Assembly: GCA_039027435.1 (NCBI GenBank)
Contig: JBCCKF010000001.1
Location: forward strand, 434,001-498,000
DNA: 64,000 bases
From: CALBPI01 sp039027435
Lineage (GTDB): Bacteria > Pseudomonadota > Gammaproteobacteria > Steroidobacterales > Woeseiaceae
Direction of reading: 5' to 3'
Below, piece by piece: positions 25,281 through 34,540 of the stretch (its first letter is position 1; each line of letters begins with the position of its first letter). The notes below the pieces were generated by a model. It searched no databases. It was not told the origin of the DNA and saw nothing but the letters and a program-made list of their open reading frames with translations. Made by a program: the position numbers and the translations under genes.

Positions 25281-27724
25281 GCGGAGCGACTACCTTTTCT
25301 TGCAGCCGCATTCAGACGGTCGGCCATCCTTTGTACGCGTTCGCGCCATGTTTCGCTCGACATGATCTGGCTCTGGAGTCGTTCCGCCCAGAGCGGAAAT
25401 GCGAACGGTGATAATCGGTCGGTCTCGACGATACAGATTTCCGAGGCTTGTAGCCGCTCCAGTGCCAGGCGCATGCGCTGCGATTCCAATTGCGCATCGA
25501 GGACCTCACGCTGCGCCTGATCCACAAGGAGGTTGTCCTGGTCATATTGGGAAAGCACGTCGTAGATCAGGCCCGACGATGCCTGAATCTGGCGCGTCGA
25601 TTTTCCCGACCCCGGGTACCCTTGAAAAACCAGACCTGCGATCCGAGCGATGTCCCTGAATTGTCGTTTGGCTGATTCAGAGAGGTTAACGCCGGAGACC
25701 AGATCATCGGTGAGACCCCTTGGCTCCAACCACGATCGAACATCCTGCTCGCAAATGTCGAACGGCGTCGCTGCCAGCAGTTCAAAGCCGTAATCATTCA
25801 TCGAAAGCGTAAAGGTAATCGGCGTATCGCGTGCGATTCGCCATGCCACTAACGTGGCGAGGCCCTCGTGGACCAGGCGACCCGCAAATGGAAACAGGAA
25901 GACGCTCATCCCCTCACGAGTCTTGCAGACCTCGACCAGCAGTATGCCGGGGGTCGGCAATCGCGACACTGTCGCCTGATGCTCAAGTAGCGGCGCGAGT
26001 AGTGTGAGTTCTTTATGCTGATGGGTACCGGATGCAAAATCTGCAAGCACGCTTTGCATGCTCTCGGCGAGTTCATTGGACAACGGCATTCGCCCACCCT
26101 GCCAGCGCGGTACTGTCTTCTTGCCACGCTTCGATCGGCGCACATAAGCCACCATCTCACGAACCTGCACCAACTCGACCAATCGTCCCGCAAACAAGAA
26201 TCGATCACCCTTGTCCAGACGCGCGACGAATGACTCTTCGATATGCCCCAGCGAGCCTCCTGACAACCACTTTATTTGCATGGTTGTGTCGCTTGAGATT
26301 GTGCCAATACCCAAGCGGTGCTGGCGGGATATCCGACGATCCGTCATGCGATAGACGCCGTCCTCGAACACGACACGACGGAATTGCGGATAGCCTGACA
26401 GCGCTTGTCCACCGCGCGTAATGAAGTCGAGACACCATCCCCACTGCTCATCGGTTAGCGCAGCAAAGCAGTATGTCGAACGAACCTCCCCAAGCATCTC
26501 ATCGGAAGTGAAACCGCCGCCGAGCGCAATGGTCGCAAGGTGCTGCACCAGCACATCCAGCGCGAGGCGCATTGCAGGTCGAGCCTCGATTCGCCTGGCA
26601 TCCCATGCATCGCGCGCTGCTGCAATTTCAACCAATTCCAATGCGTAGGTCGGCACACACCAGACTTGCGACACCGCGCCAGGCTGATGACCACTGCGAC
26701 CAGCGCGTTGCATCAATCGTGCGACACCCTTCGGACTGCCAACCTGCAATACCTGATCGACAGGGGCAAAATCCACGCCGAGATCGAGTGATGACGTACA
26801 CACGACCGCAATGAGATCACCCGACTTGAGCGCGGCCTCAATCTTGCGTCGTAGTGCCCTGTCTACCGAGCCATGATGCAGGGCGATGCGCCCGACCCAG
26901 TCCGGGCGCGCTTGCATGAGCGCTTCAAACCACAGCTCGCTCTGCGAACGTGTGTTCGTGAACACAAGCGTTGTTGCAGCGCGCTCGATTTGCGCCACCA
27001 CATCGTCGATCAAGCCGAGCCCGAGGTGCCCGGACCACGGAAACTGCTCAAGACCTTGCGGCATGATCGTATCCACGCGGGTCTCCTTGGGTATAGCGCC
27101 GGCAACCAGACGTCGGTTTTTCGCTTGCGGACAAAGAACTGCCATTGCTTCATCGAGATTGGCAAGGGTCGCCGATAACCCCCAAACCGACAGCTCCGGC
27201 CTCAATGTTCGCAGGCGCGCAAGACAGAGCTCCAGTTGCACACCACGCTTGCTGCCCATGAGCTCATGCCACTCATCGACGATCACCGCCTCGAGCTTTG
27301 AGAACAGCTTTGCACCGTCGGCGTAACTCATCAGAACAGACAGGCTTTCGGGTGTGGTGATCAGTGCCTCGGGCGGTGTCTTTCTTTGGCGCTGGCGGGC
27401 ACTACTGGCGGTGTCTCCGGTTCGAATCTCAACCCGCCAGTCACTGCCCAGCGCAGCGACGGCCTCCTCGAGGCTGTTGCGCGTGTCGTTCGCGAGGGCT
27501 CGCAATGGCGTGATCCACAGCACGCGCAACCCACCTGTCTGCGTACCAAAACGACACAGCGGCCCCATCCACGCAGCGAGTGTTTTTCCGCTGCCGGTCG
27601 GTGAGTGGATTAGCCCGGAGGCGCCCGCGTCGAATGCTTCCCACGCCTCACGCTGGAACGCAAACACGTCCCAGCGTTGCGACTCGAACCACGCTTCTGC
27701 CGCCGGCATCAAAGTGTCGGTCAT
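25277..27724 (-). CDS. Ligase-associated Lhr-type DEXH helicase
   Basis: 815-residue superfamily 2 helicase of the Lhr group. Walker A SPTGSGKTLAAW, DEXH box VDEWHEL, motif III SATL, motif VI RAGRSGHQPG. The C-terminal half carries the Lhr winged-helix and core domains. The length fits the compact ligase-associated form rather than the 1,500-residue Lhr. Its ATG overlaps the ligase stop (ATGA). Confidence 0.92.
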   Translation of the reverse strand: MTDTLMPAAEAWFESQRWDVFAFQREAWEAFDAGASGLIHSPTGSGKTLAAWMGPLCRFGTQTGGLRVLWITPLRALANDTRNSLEEAVAALGSDWRVEIRTGDTASSARQRQRKTPPEALITTPESLSVLMSYADGAKLFSKLEAVIVDEWHELMGSKRGVQLELCLARLRTLRPELSVWGLSATLANLDEAMAVLCPQAKNRRLVAGAIPKETRVDTIMPQGLEQFPWSGHLGLGLIDDVVAQIERAATTLVFTNTRSQSELWFEALMQARPDWVGRIALHHGSVDRALRRKIEAALKSGDLIAVVCTSSLDLGVDFAPVDQVLQVGSPKGVARLMQRAGRSGHQPGAVSQVWCVPTYALELVEIAAARDAWDARRIEARPAMRLALDVLVQHLATIALGGGFTSDEMLGEVRSTYCFAALTDEQWGWCLDFITRGGQALSGYPQFRRVVFEDGVYRMTDRRISRQHRLGIGTISSDTTMQIKWLSGGSLGHIEESFVARLDKGDRFLFAGRLVELVQVREMVAYVRRSKRGKKTVPRWQGGRMPLSNELAESMQSVLADFASGTHQHKELTLLAPLLEHQATVSRLPTPGILLVEVCKTREGMSVFLFPFAGRLVHEGLATLVAWRIARDTPITFTLSMNDYGFELLAATPFDICEQDVRSWLEPRGLTDDLVSGVNLSESAKRQFRDIARIAGLVFQGYPGSGKSTRQIQASSGLIYDVLSQYDQDNLLVDQAQREVLDAQLESQRMRLALERLQASEICIVETDRLSPFAFPLWAERLQSQIMSSETWRERVQRMADRLNAAARKGSRSA

Positions 27725-29334
27725 AGGAGGCCCTGCAGCGTCTCGATCGTATCAGCCTCGGCGGGCGCCAGATCGCGCCGCCAGCGCCGGATTCGCGGAA
27801 AACGCAACGCGACGCCTGACTTATGCCGCGTCGAGGAGGCAATCGCTTCGAACGCCAGTTCGAAAACTTGCTCCGGTTCAACCGAGCGGACGGGGCCAAA
27901 CCGCTCTCGCGTGTGTTTACGGATCCACTTATCCAGCTCGTCGATCTCAGCATTGGTTAAGCCGGAGTAAGCTTTTGCGACCGGCACAAGGTCTTCACCA
28001 CGCCAGACAGCAAACGTATAATCGGTGTGCAGATTCGCACGCCGGCCGTGACCTGCCTGCGCATACAACATGACCGCATCAATTGTGTGCGGCTCGATTT
28101 TCCACTTCCACCAAATGCCACGGGTGCGACCCGTTCCGTATCCAGCGTCACGCCGTTTCACCATGAAGCCCTCAACGCGTCGCTCACGCGAAGACTCACG
28201 CAAACGTGCAAACTCACTCCAGTCATCTGCAACGACAACCTCTGAGAGACGCAACCGCTGCGGGAAATGCTCGGCCAACGACTCGAGCTCAGCGCGGCGT
28301 TTGCTGAGCGGCCACTCACGGACATCACTCCCATCGAGTTCCAGCAAATCGTAGGCGCGCAGAATGACGGGATAATCCGACAGTGTTTTCTTGCCGGGTT
28401 TCTTGCGACCAATACGTCGCTGCAAAGCAGAGAATGGCATAGGTGCATCGTCTCGCCATGCCAGGATTTCTCCATCGATGACGGTGCCCTCAGGCAACGC
28501 TGCCGATGCCTCGATCAGCTCCGGGAATTGCGCGTCGATCAGCTCTTCACCACGCGACCAGAGATAGCTGTTGCCACCGCGTCGGATCAGCTGTGCGCGA
28601 ATGCCATCCCACTTCCATTCGACTTGCCAATCGTCGACCACGCCGAGCTCACGCTCCATGAGTTCAGGCGTCATCACCCCCGGCTCACTCTCGATCGGAC
28701 TCGCAAGGCAATACGGATAAGGTCGAGACAAATCAGCGGCACCGTCATCCTCAGCCAGCAGCTGTTCGGCGAACTCGCGACCCGGCGACCAGTGACCCAT
28801 CATCCTGTGCAAAATCACGGGACGCGGTAGTCCCGCAACCTCTGCAAGCGCACTGGCGACGAGCGCCTGCGACACTCCGACGCGCAAGGCACCTGTCATT
28901 AGCTTGTTGACGATGTAGCACGCGTTGTAGGGCAACTCGCGCCACCAGGCCAATACCAGGTCGCGCTGCGCTGCATCGTCCAGCGCTGCGATCGGCTTTA
29001 ACGATTTGGTCACGAACTCGGCGAGTGAGAGATCGGAGAGTGCATCGGGTCGGTTCCTATCCGCCAGCAACAATGCGATGGTTTCAGCGAGATCGCCGAC
29101 GCTTGCGTAGGTATCTTCCACAAGCCACTCAGGGAGCTCGGACGCTTCCACCAGCCAACGGCGCAGATTCGCCGCGCTCACCAGGCGCTTTAGCCTGCGA
29201 CCAGAGAGGAAAAACGTGGCCCATGCGGTGTCGGCAGGATCTGCCGCGTTGAAGTAGTTCACCATCGCCGCCACTTTCGCGCGCGTCGAATTGGTTTGAT
29301 CCAGTGTGTGGTAGAGCTTGATGAACTCACGCAT
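27721..29334 (-). CDS. ATP-dependent DNA ligase (repair-associated)
   Basis: 537-residue ATP-dependent ligase distinct from NAD-dependent LigA. The N-terminal helical DNA-binding domain is followed by the adenylation motif KWDGIR (nucleophile Lys), motif III DGEILAW, motif IV EGFMVKRR and motif V WWKWK. An OB domain ends the protein. It seals nicks in the ligase-associated repair pathway. Start taken at the ATG giving MREFIKLYHTLD, the usual family N terminus; it overlaps the exonuclease gene by 8 bases. Confidence 0.92.
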   Translation of the reverse strand: MREFIKLYHTLDQTNSTRAKVAAMVNYFNAADPADTAWATFFLSGRRLKRLVSAANLRRWLVEASELPEWLVEDTYASVGDLAETIALLLADRNRPDALSDLSLAEFVTKSLKPIAALDDAAQRDLVLAWWRELPYNACYIVNKLMTGALRVGVSQALVASALAEVAGLPRPVILHRMMGHWSPGREFAEQLLAEDDGAADLSRPYPYCLASPIESEPGVMTPELMERELGVVDDWQVEWKWDGIRAQLIRRGGNSYLWSRGEELIDAQFPELIEASAALPEGTVIDGEILAWRDDAPMPFSALQRRIGRKKPGKKTLSDYPVILRAYDLLELDGSDVREWPLSKRRAELESLAEHFPQRLRLSEVVVADDWSEFARLRESSRERRVEGFMVKRRDAGYGTGRTRGIWWKWKIEPHTIDAVMLYAQAGHGRRANLHTDYTFAVWRGEDLVPVAKAYSGLTNAEIDELDKWIRKHTRERFGPVRSVEPEQVFELAFEAIASSTRHKSGVALRFPRIRRWRRDLAPAEADTIETLQGLL

Positions 29335-30331
29335 CGCGGAGCTCCGACAACACGCCGGCATTCACGCCGCGCTCGCGCAACAATCGGACCAGCGTGTCAG
29401 CGTGCCCATGCATCAGGAGAATTCTTTGAGCCCTAACCTCATCGATCGTGCGAAGCAGCCCTGGCCAATCTGCGTGGTCGGACAGCACGAACCCGCGATC
29501 GTAACCTCGACGCCGGCGATTACCGCGCACCTGCATCCATCCCGAGCAAAACCCAGTCAGCGAGTCGCGGAACCGGCGCATCCACCGTGACCCAGCCGCA
29601 CCTGGCGGTGCAATGATCAGCTCACCGGCGTAGTCGCGCTTTTCGCGCCCGTCCACGCGCCGTGTCGGCAACATAGGCACACCGGCGGCACGATAGAGTT
29701 CGGTGATTTCATCGACTGCACCGTGCACCCACACACTGGCGTCCGTGTAGGCCGTTAGCTCCGCGAGCACACGCTGCGCTTTGCCAAATGCATAGCAGAA
29801 CAAAACGCTTGGGCGACCGGCTTTCCGGTTGGCTTGCCACCACTCATGGATTTCGTTTGCGACCTCGCTGGCGGGTGGCCACCGATAGACAGGCAGTGCG
29901 AAGGTCGCTTCAGAAATGAAGGTATCGCATGGTACGACTTCGAAGGGCGCACAGGTCGGGTCCGGGTCGCGTTTGAAATCGCCCGTGGCTATCCATTTCG
30001 TAACCCCGTCGGACACAGCGATCTGAGCAGACCCGAGTACGTGACCGGCAGGGTGGAAACTGACCTCGGTGTCACCGAGTCGAATGGTCTCTCCGTAGTC
30101 CACCCCTTCGATGCAAATATCATCGCCGAGTCTGTGTTTCAGAATGGGTACCGACGGTGTCGCTGCGATGTAGCGTGCAGCGCCGCGGCGTGCGTGATCG
30201 GCGTGCGCGTGGGTGATCAATGCGAGGTCACAGGGTCGCATCGGGTCGATACTGAAACCGCCCCGCTCGCAAGCGAGGCCTGCAGCGCCCGGTTTCAGCA
30301 GGGTGGCATCGCTCTGCCTAGGGCTGATCAC
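29327..30331 (-). CDS. Ligase-associated exonuclease (metallo-beta-lactamase fold)
   Basis: 334-residue MBL/beta-CASP-like protein of the DNA-ligase-associated exonuclease family. The metal-binding THAHADHARRG, the HPAGHVLGS and TGDFKRDPDP motifs and the closing LSDHADW are present. No ATG precedes the conserved PGAAGLACERGGFSIDP region, so a GTG at 30331 is chosen; it overlaps the protease stop. An ATG at 30418 also exists but adds residues without family resemblance. Confidence 0.88.
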   Translation of the reverse strand: MISPRQSDATLLKPGAAGLACERGGFSIDPMRPCDLALITHAHADHARRGAARYIAATPSVPILKHRLGDDICIEGVDYGETIRLGDTEVSFHPAGHVLGSAQIAVSDGVTKWIATGDFKRDPDPTCAPFEVVPCDTFISEATFALPVYRWPPASEVANEIHEWWQANRKAGRPSVLFCYAFGKAQRVLAELTAYTDASVWVHGAVDEITELYRAAGVPMLPTRRVDGREKRDYAGELIIAPPGAAGSRWMRRFRDSLTGFCSGWMQVRGNRRRRGYDRGFVLSDHADWPGLLRTIDEVRAQRILLMHGHADTLVRLLRERGVNAGVLSELRDA

Positions 30332-31154
30332 CTGTCGGCTTGGCTCGCAGCGATGCCGGTCGCAGGCAGCGTGGGTCACGCCCAGCCTGCTGCGCCTCGT
30401 TGTAAGCAAGAAGCGCACGTGGGAAATAGGAGACGAGCTTATCGATACGCGTGCCGCTGCTCGGGTGCGTCGACATAAACTCAGGAACCTCGCGACCGCC
30501 TTTGCTCTGCTGCATGTTCTGCCACAGGCTCACGCTCTGGCGCGGATCAAACCCGGCTTTGGCCATGAAGTAAAGCCCCTCTTCGTCAGCCTCCGCTTCC
30601 TGCCCGCGGTTGAACGGCAACAACAATCCAAACTGGGCGCCCATACCCAGCGCCGTCGAGATACCCCGTGCGGTATTAATGTTCTGTCCCGGTATCGCAG
30701 CACCCGCGATGACATTGACACCGACGTTGGTCGCCGTCACTCGAGCCATGCGCTCAGCAACATGGCGCTCGGTGACGTGCGCAATCTCGTGACCGATCAC
30801 CGTAGCTAACTGATCATCGTTCTCCGCAACCGTCAGTAGGCCTGAGTAGACCGCGATCTTGCCACCCGCCATCGCAAACGCGTTCACTTCGGGCGCATCA
30901 AAAATCACGAGCTCCCACTCATACTCGGCCGGTCGGCCCTCGAGTGCGTTTACGACCGCCACCGTAACGCAGGTGACGTAGTCGATGATGTCTGGATCCT
31001 GCACCAGCGGGATCTGTTGTTTCATTTGCCGAAACGCCTTTTCTGCGTCCGCTTCGAGGCCCTCCTCGGAAACCATCGCCGCACAGCCAGCAAGCATCGT
31101 GGCTGCCAAGGCGCCGATACCCGCGAGTGCTCTTCGTTTGTATTCCGGATTCAT
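30318..31154 (-). CDS. M48-family zinc metalloprotease lipoprotein
   Basis: 278-residue periplasmic protease of the LoiP/BepA type. The signal ends in a lipobox (MLAGC, Cys near 24); the zinc site is HEIAH with a downstream EADEEGLYFM. The GQEAEADE segment supplies the third ligand. It likely degrades or helps assemble outer-membrane proteins. AGGAGACGAGG directly precedes the ATG. The gene lies between sohB and the repair operon, with 19 nt to sohB. Confidence 0.88.
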   Translation of the reverse strand: MNPEYKRRALAGIGALAATMLAGCAAMVSEEGLEADAEKAFRQMKQQIPLVQDPDIIDYVTCVTVAVVNALEGRPAEYEWELVIFDAPEVNAFAMAGGKIAVYSGLLTVAENDDQLATVIGHEIAHVTERHVAERMARVTATNVGVNVIAGAAIPGQNINTARGISTALGMGAQFGLLLPFNRGQEAEADEEGLYFMAKAGFDPRQSVSLWQNMQQSKGGREVPEFMSTHPSSGTRIDKLVSYFPRALLAYNEAQQAGRDPRCLRPASLRAKPTGDQP

Positions 31155-31173
31155 CCTCGTCTCCTGCTTGCTG

Positions 31174-32181
31174 TCACTGCCCGAAGCCGCGCAGCCTACC
31201 AACCCAACGCGAGATCAGGCCGTCTGCCGCCCCCATGAGCTTTTTCTGCAGGGGCAACTTCACTTGGTAGTGTAACCCGTAGAGATCTCTTTGCTCGCAA
31301 GCGTCGATCAACAGGCTGTCGCTGGTACCAATCTCATCGATTAGACCCAATTCCAACGCTTGCGTTCCATGCCAATACTCACCAGTGGCCACACGCTCGA
31401 GGTCCAGTTCCGGTCGATAACGTGCGACAACGTCCTTGAACAATGCGTGAATCTGCTCGAGATCCTCTTTGAGCTTGGCCCGATCCTCATCCGTGTTTTC
31501 ACCAAACATAGTCACGGTGCGCTTGTATTTGCCTGCCGTGATCTGCTCAACGTCAACGCCTTTGTCCGTCAGGAGTCGGCGAAAATTCGGCAATTGAGCG
31601 ATCACACCAATCGACCCGATGATTGCGAACGGCGCCGCGACGATTCGGTGGGCTACACACGCCATGAGATAGCCGCCACTCGCTGCCACCTTGTCGACAA
31701 CAACTGTCAGCGTCAGATCTGCATCACGCAGTCGTGCCAATTGTGCGGCGCCCAGACCGTGATCCGGCACAGTGCCGCCGGGGTTTTCCATGCGCACGAC
31801 CACATCATCTTCGGATGAGGCAACCGCAAGAATCGCAGACACTTCCTCACGCAGTGCATTTACGGCACTAGCGCGGATATCACCTTTGAAGTCCAGCACA
31901 AAGGTGCGTGGTCGCTCATTCGAGGCGCCCTTCTCGGCTTTGCGCTCAGCCTTGCGTTGCTTCTTTAGTGCCTTGGCCGATGCCGTGTCGAGCACCGCGG
32001 CCTTTAGCGCATCGCTGATGCGACGAAAGCGCGCGTTCAAGTGGTGCACCTTGAGCGTCTCGTCACGCTGACCGCCACGCCGCGATGCTGAGGCCACGAG
32101 CGCAACGATGACGCCAACAGCGATCACCACCGTAACGGTTTTCGCCAGAAACAACCCGTAGTCGAGAAAAAACGCGCTCAT
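31174..32181 (-). CDS. sohB: Inner-membrane peptidase SohB (S49 family)
   Basis: 335-residue membrane-anchored serine protease. One N-terminal transmembrane helix (about residues 12-32) and a charged linker precede the S49 domain. Catalytic Ser lies in DKVAASGGYLMAC and the Lys in AGKYKRTVTMFG. Related to signal-peptide peptidase; substrate is unknown. It starts within the lipA stop (ATGA overlap). Confidence 0.92.
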   Translation of the reverse strand: MSAFFLDYGLFLAKTVTVVIAVGVIVALVASASRRGGQRDETLKVHHLNARFRRISDALKAAVLDTASAKALKKQRKAERKAEKGASNERPRTFVLDFKGDIRASAVNALREEVSAILAVASSEDDVVVRMENPGGTVPDHGLGAAQLARLRDADLTLTVVVDKVAASGGYLMACVAHRIVAAPFAIIGSIGVIAQLPNFRRLLTDKGVDVEQITAGKYKRTVTMFGENTDEDRAKLKEDLEQIHALFKDVVARYRPELDLERVATGEYWHGTQALELGLIDEIGTSDSLLIDACEQRDLYGLHYQVKLPLQKKLMGAADGLISRWVGRLRGFGQ

Positions 32182-33188
32182 GCAGTCGAATCCAGACCCG
32201 CGTTGTTTTTTTCCAGCACGCGCTCGGCGCGGTAACTTGAGCGCACGAGCGGCCCGGAGACAACCTCCAGGAAACCACGCTCCAGACCCGCTTCCCGATA
32301 CGCCCTGAACTGCTCCGGCGTCACGTACCGATCAATCGGCAGATGATTCACCGTGGGTCGCAGATACTGTCCGAACGTGACGATATCGCAGTTGATTTCT
32401 GCCAGATCGTCGAGTGCCTGGAAGATCTCCTCGTCCGTTTCACCAAGCCCCAGCATCAGGCTGGTCTTGGTCAGTACGTCTGGTCGGTACTGCTTGGCGA
32501 ACTTAAGAACATCCAGTGTCTGGCGATAGCTGGCGCGCGGATCACGAACCGGATGTGTGAGCCGCTCCACCGTCTCTACGTTTTGTGCAAACACTTCCAA
32601 GCCGGAATCCAGAAGCAGTGCCACGTGGTCAGTGTTGCCCTGAAAATCGGGGGTCAGCGCCTCTACCGCCGTCTCTGGTGTTCGCGCCTTGATCGCACGC
32701 ACGCACGCGGCGTAATGCCCTGCCCCGCCGTCTTCGAGGTCATCACGATCCACGGAAGTAAGCACCACGTATTTCAGGCCCATGACCTCAACTGCGCGCG
32801 CGGTGTTTAGCGGCTCTTCATGATCCAGCCAGCCCTTCGGGTTGCCGGTATCTACTGCACAGAACTGACATGCCCTTGTGCAAACGCTGCCCATAACCAT
32901 GATGGTCGCGGTGCCCGCATTCCAGCATTCGCCGATATTCGGGCACATCGACTCCTCGCAGACCGTCGACAGCCTGCCCTCGCGTACCGTTTCTTTGACG
33001 GCGGAGAATTTCTTTCCGGATGGCATTTTGGCGCGCAACCATTTTGGCTTGCGGCCAATCTCCGCCGCCTGCCGGTCAGCACGCTGCTTGACACCGTTCT
33101 TGATTGCATTGAAGCCAGCGTCGGTCGTGAATTTCTGACCGCTCGTGACCACGGGAATACCGCGCAGGGTGTTGGGTCGCTCGGACAT
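32178..33188 (-). CDS. lipA: Lipoyl synthase
   Basis: 336-residue radical-SAM enzyme that inserts two sulfurs into octanoyl groups on lipoyl domains. The auxiliary cluster CEESMCPNIGEC and the radical-SAM CTRACQFC motif are intact. LipB, usually its neighbour, is not in the window. First gene of the long minus-strand run; an upstream gap of 108 nt to the divergent DUF2797 gene should hold its promoter, though I see no clear consensus. Confidence 0.96.
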   Translation of the reverse strand: MSERPNTLRGIPVVTSGQKFTTDAGFNAIKNGVKQRADRQAAEIGRKPKWLRAKMPSGKKFSAVKETVREGRLSTVCEESMCPNIGECWNAGTATIMVMGSVCTRACQFCAVDTGNPKGWLDHEEPLNTARAVEVMGLKYVVLTSVDRDDLEDGGAGHYAACVRAIKARTPETAVEALTPDFQGNTDHVALLLDSGLEVFAQNVETVERLTHPVRDPRASYRQTLDVLKFAKQYRPDVLTKTSLMLGLGETDEEIFQALDDLAEINCDIVTFGQYLRPTVNHLPIDRYVTPEQFRAYREAGLERGFLEVVSGPLVRSSYRAERVLEKNNAGLDSTA

Positions 33189-33296
33189 CCTTACCTCTAG
33201 TCTGCAAGCGAATACGCAATCCGCTATTGTGTCACGCCGAGGCTGGGTCTACATAGCCCAACAGGGTCTCGACAACTACATAGACATGGGGTCCGT

Positions 33297-34136
33297 ATGA
33301 CCGAAATACAGGGGCACGCTCGCAAGATGCGGGTCGAGCATAACGATCCGGTGAACTACACCCTGCACCTGGATGACGCGGCGCTGGGCATGACCGATCT
33401 GATCGGCCGGACTCTGACTGTAAGCTTCAGCGGGGCCATCCACTGCATCAACTGCGGACGCAAAACTCGCAAGAGCTACAGCCAGGGGTATTGCTTTCCC
33501 TGTAGTCAGAGACTCGCGCAATGCGATATGTGCATTGTCAGACCGCATACCTGCCATTTCGACAAGGGCACCTGCCGCGAGCCCGATTGGGCGCTCGAGC
33601 ATTGTTTTCAGGACCACTATGTTTATCTGGCCAATTCTTCCGGATTGAAAGTCGGAATCACCCGACAGGACCAGTTGCCCACGCGCTGGATTGACCAGGG
33701 CGCAACGCAGGCCTTGCCCCTGTTCAAAACACGTTCGCGCTATATTGCCGGCAAGCTCGAAAAAGCGATCGGGGAGCATGTTTCCGATCGCACAGACTGG
33801 CGTCGCATGTTGAAGGGCAATGCAGAACCCGTGGATGTCGCAGCATCGGGCGCGTCTTTGACCGAGGCCGCAGCCGCAGGCATTGAGGCGATCCGCGAGG
33901 AATTCGCAGGCGCTACCGATGACCGACCGTTCGAGGCAGTCACCGGTGTGGATACTCTGGAGATCCGCTATCCGGTCAGCGAGTGGCCCGAAAAAATCAA
34001 AGCCTTGAATCTCGACAAGCAACCGGCAGTCAGCGGCGAGCTACGCGGCATCAAGGGGCAATACCTGATGCTGTCCGAAGGCGTACTGAACATCCGCAAG
34101 TACACGGGCTACGAGCTCAAGGTAACGGCCGAATAA
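33297..34136 (+). CDS. DUF2797 protein with zinc ribbon and GIY-YIG-like region
   Basis: 279-residue protein of the DUF2797 family. A cysteine-rich zinc-binding part (CINCGRKTRKSYSQGYC, CSQ, CDMC, HTCHFDKGTC; about residues 57-100) is followed by HYVYLANSSG-LKVGIT-R-QLPTRW-DQGA and later LEKAI (residues about 107-165). That second part resembles a GIY-YIG nuclease core. Known function: none. It ends in TAA directly followed by an A-tract that belongs to a terminator read on the other strand. Confidence 0.83.
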   Translation: MTEIQGHARKMRVEHNDPVNYTLHLDDAALGMTDLIGRTLTVSFSGAIHCINCGRKTRKSYSQGYCFPCSQRLAQCDMCIVRPHTCHFDKGTCREPDWALEHCFQDHYVYLANSSGLKVGITRQDQLPTRWIDQGATQALPLFKTRSRYIAGKLEKAIGEHVSDRTDWRRMLKGNAEPVDVAASGASLTEAAAAGIEAIREEFAGATDDRPFEAVTGVDTLEIRYPVSEWPEKIKALNLDKQPAVSGELRGIKGQYLMLSEGVLNIRKYTGYELKVTAE

Positions 34137-34165
34137 AAAAAAGAGGCCCGACAAATAGCCGGGCC
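34135..34165 (-). terminator. Rho-independent terminator (minus strand)
   Basis: On the minus strand a GGCCCG/CGGGCC stem (bases 34160-34165 and 34145-34150) with a 9-nt loop is followed by CTC and eight Ts (34142-34135). The plus strand has no T-tract after the stem, so it serves the minus-strand gene at 34205-34402, not the DUF2797 gene. Confidence 0.75.
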
Positions 34166-34178
34166 AATCAGGGGGAAA

Positions 34179-34195
34179 ACACTTAAAATAAGTGT
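34179..34195. repeat. Perfect 6-bp hairpin between convergent genes
   Basis: ACACTT (34179-34184), AAAAT loop, AAGTGT (34190-34195). It lies between the stop of the small minus-strand gene and its terminator. It has no T-tract of its own; it may stabilise the 3' end of the transcript. Confidence 0.45.
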
Positions 34196-34204
34196 CAGAG
34201 GGGT

Positions 34205-34402
34205 TCAGTGGAGTCGTGACCAGGTCACGAGCTGAACGCTGTCAGCATCAATGTGGAAGTTGTCAGCAAGAACCCGCTCCAGCAATGCTGGGCTGACGTT
34301 CTCGAGCTGACCGTCGCGCAGCTCAACGATGCCACTGAACAAGCTTTCGCTCGGCAGCTCAGCGTCATCGACAGAAAATTGCGCGTAGAACTTCATCTCC
34401 AT
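34205..34402 (-). CDS. 65-residue conserved-looking hypothetical protein
   Basis: Small acidic protein beginning MEMKFYAQFSVDDAELP and ending in DSVQLVTWSRLH. No family recognised. The main support is context: a rho-independent terminator lies 40-70 nt after its stop on the same strand and no other gene could use it. The start could be either of two in-frame ATGs (34402 or 34396); neither has a clear Shine-Dalgarno. Confidence 0.6.
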   Translation of the reverse strand: MEMKFYAQFSVDDAELPSESLFSGIVELRDGQLENVSPALLERVLADNFHIDADSVQLVTWSRLH

Positions 34403-34540
34403 GGTTCGACTGTAGCGCCGGTCTACAGTTCCCGCTGTGACCCACCGCACAATTTGACATAGCACAGAAAAAATCGGGCTGCTTGCTCTGAACACCCTTC
34501 CGACCCACAATATTGAGAACTCATATCTGAGAAACTATTA

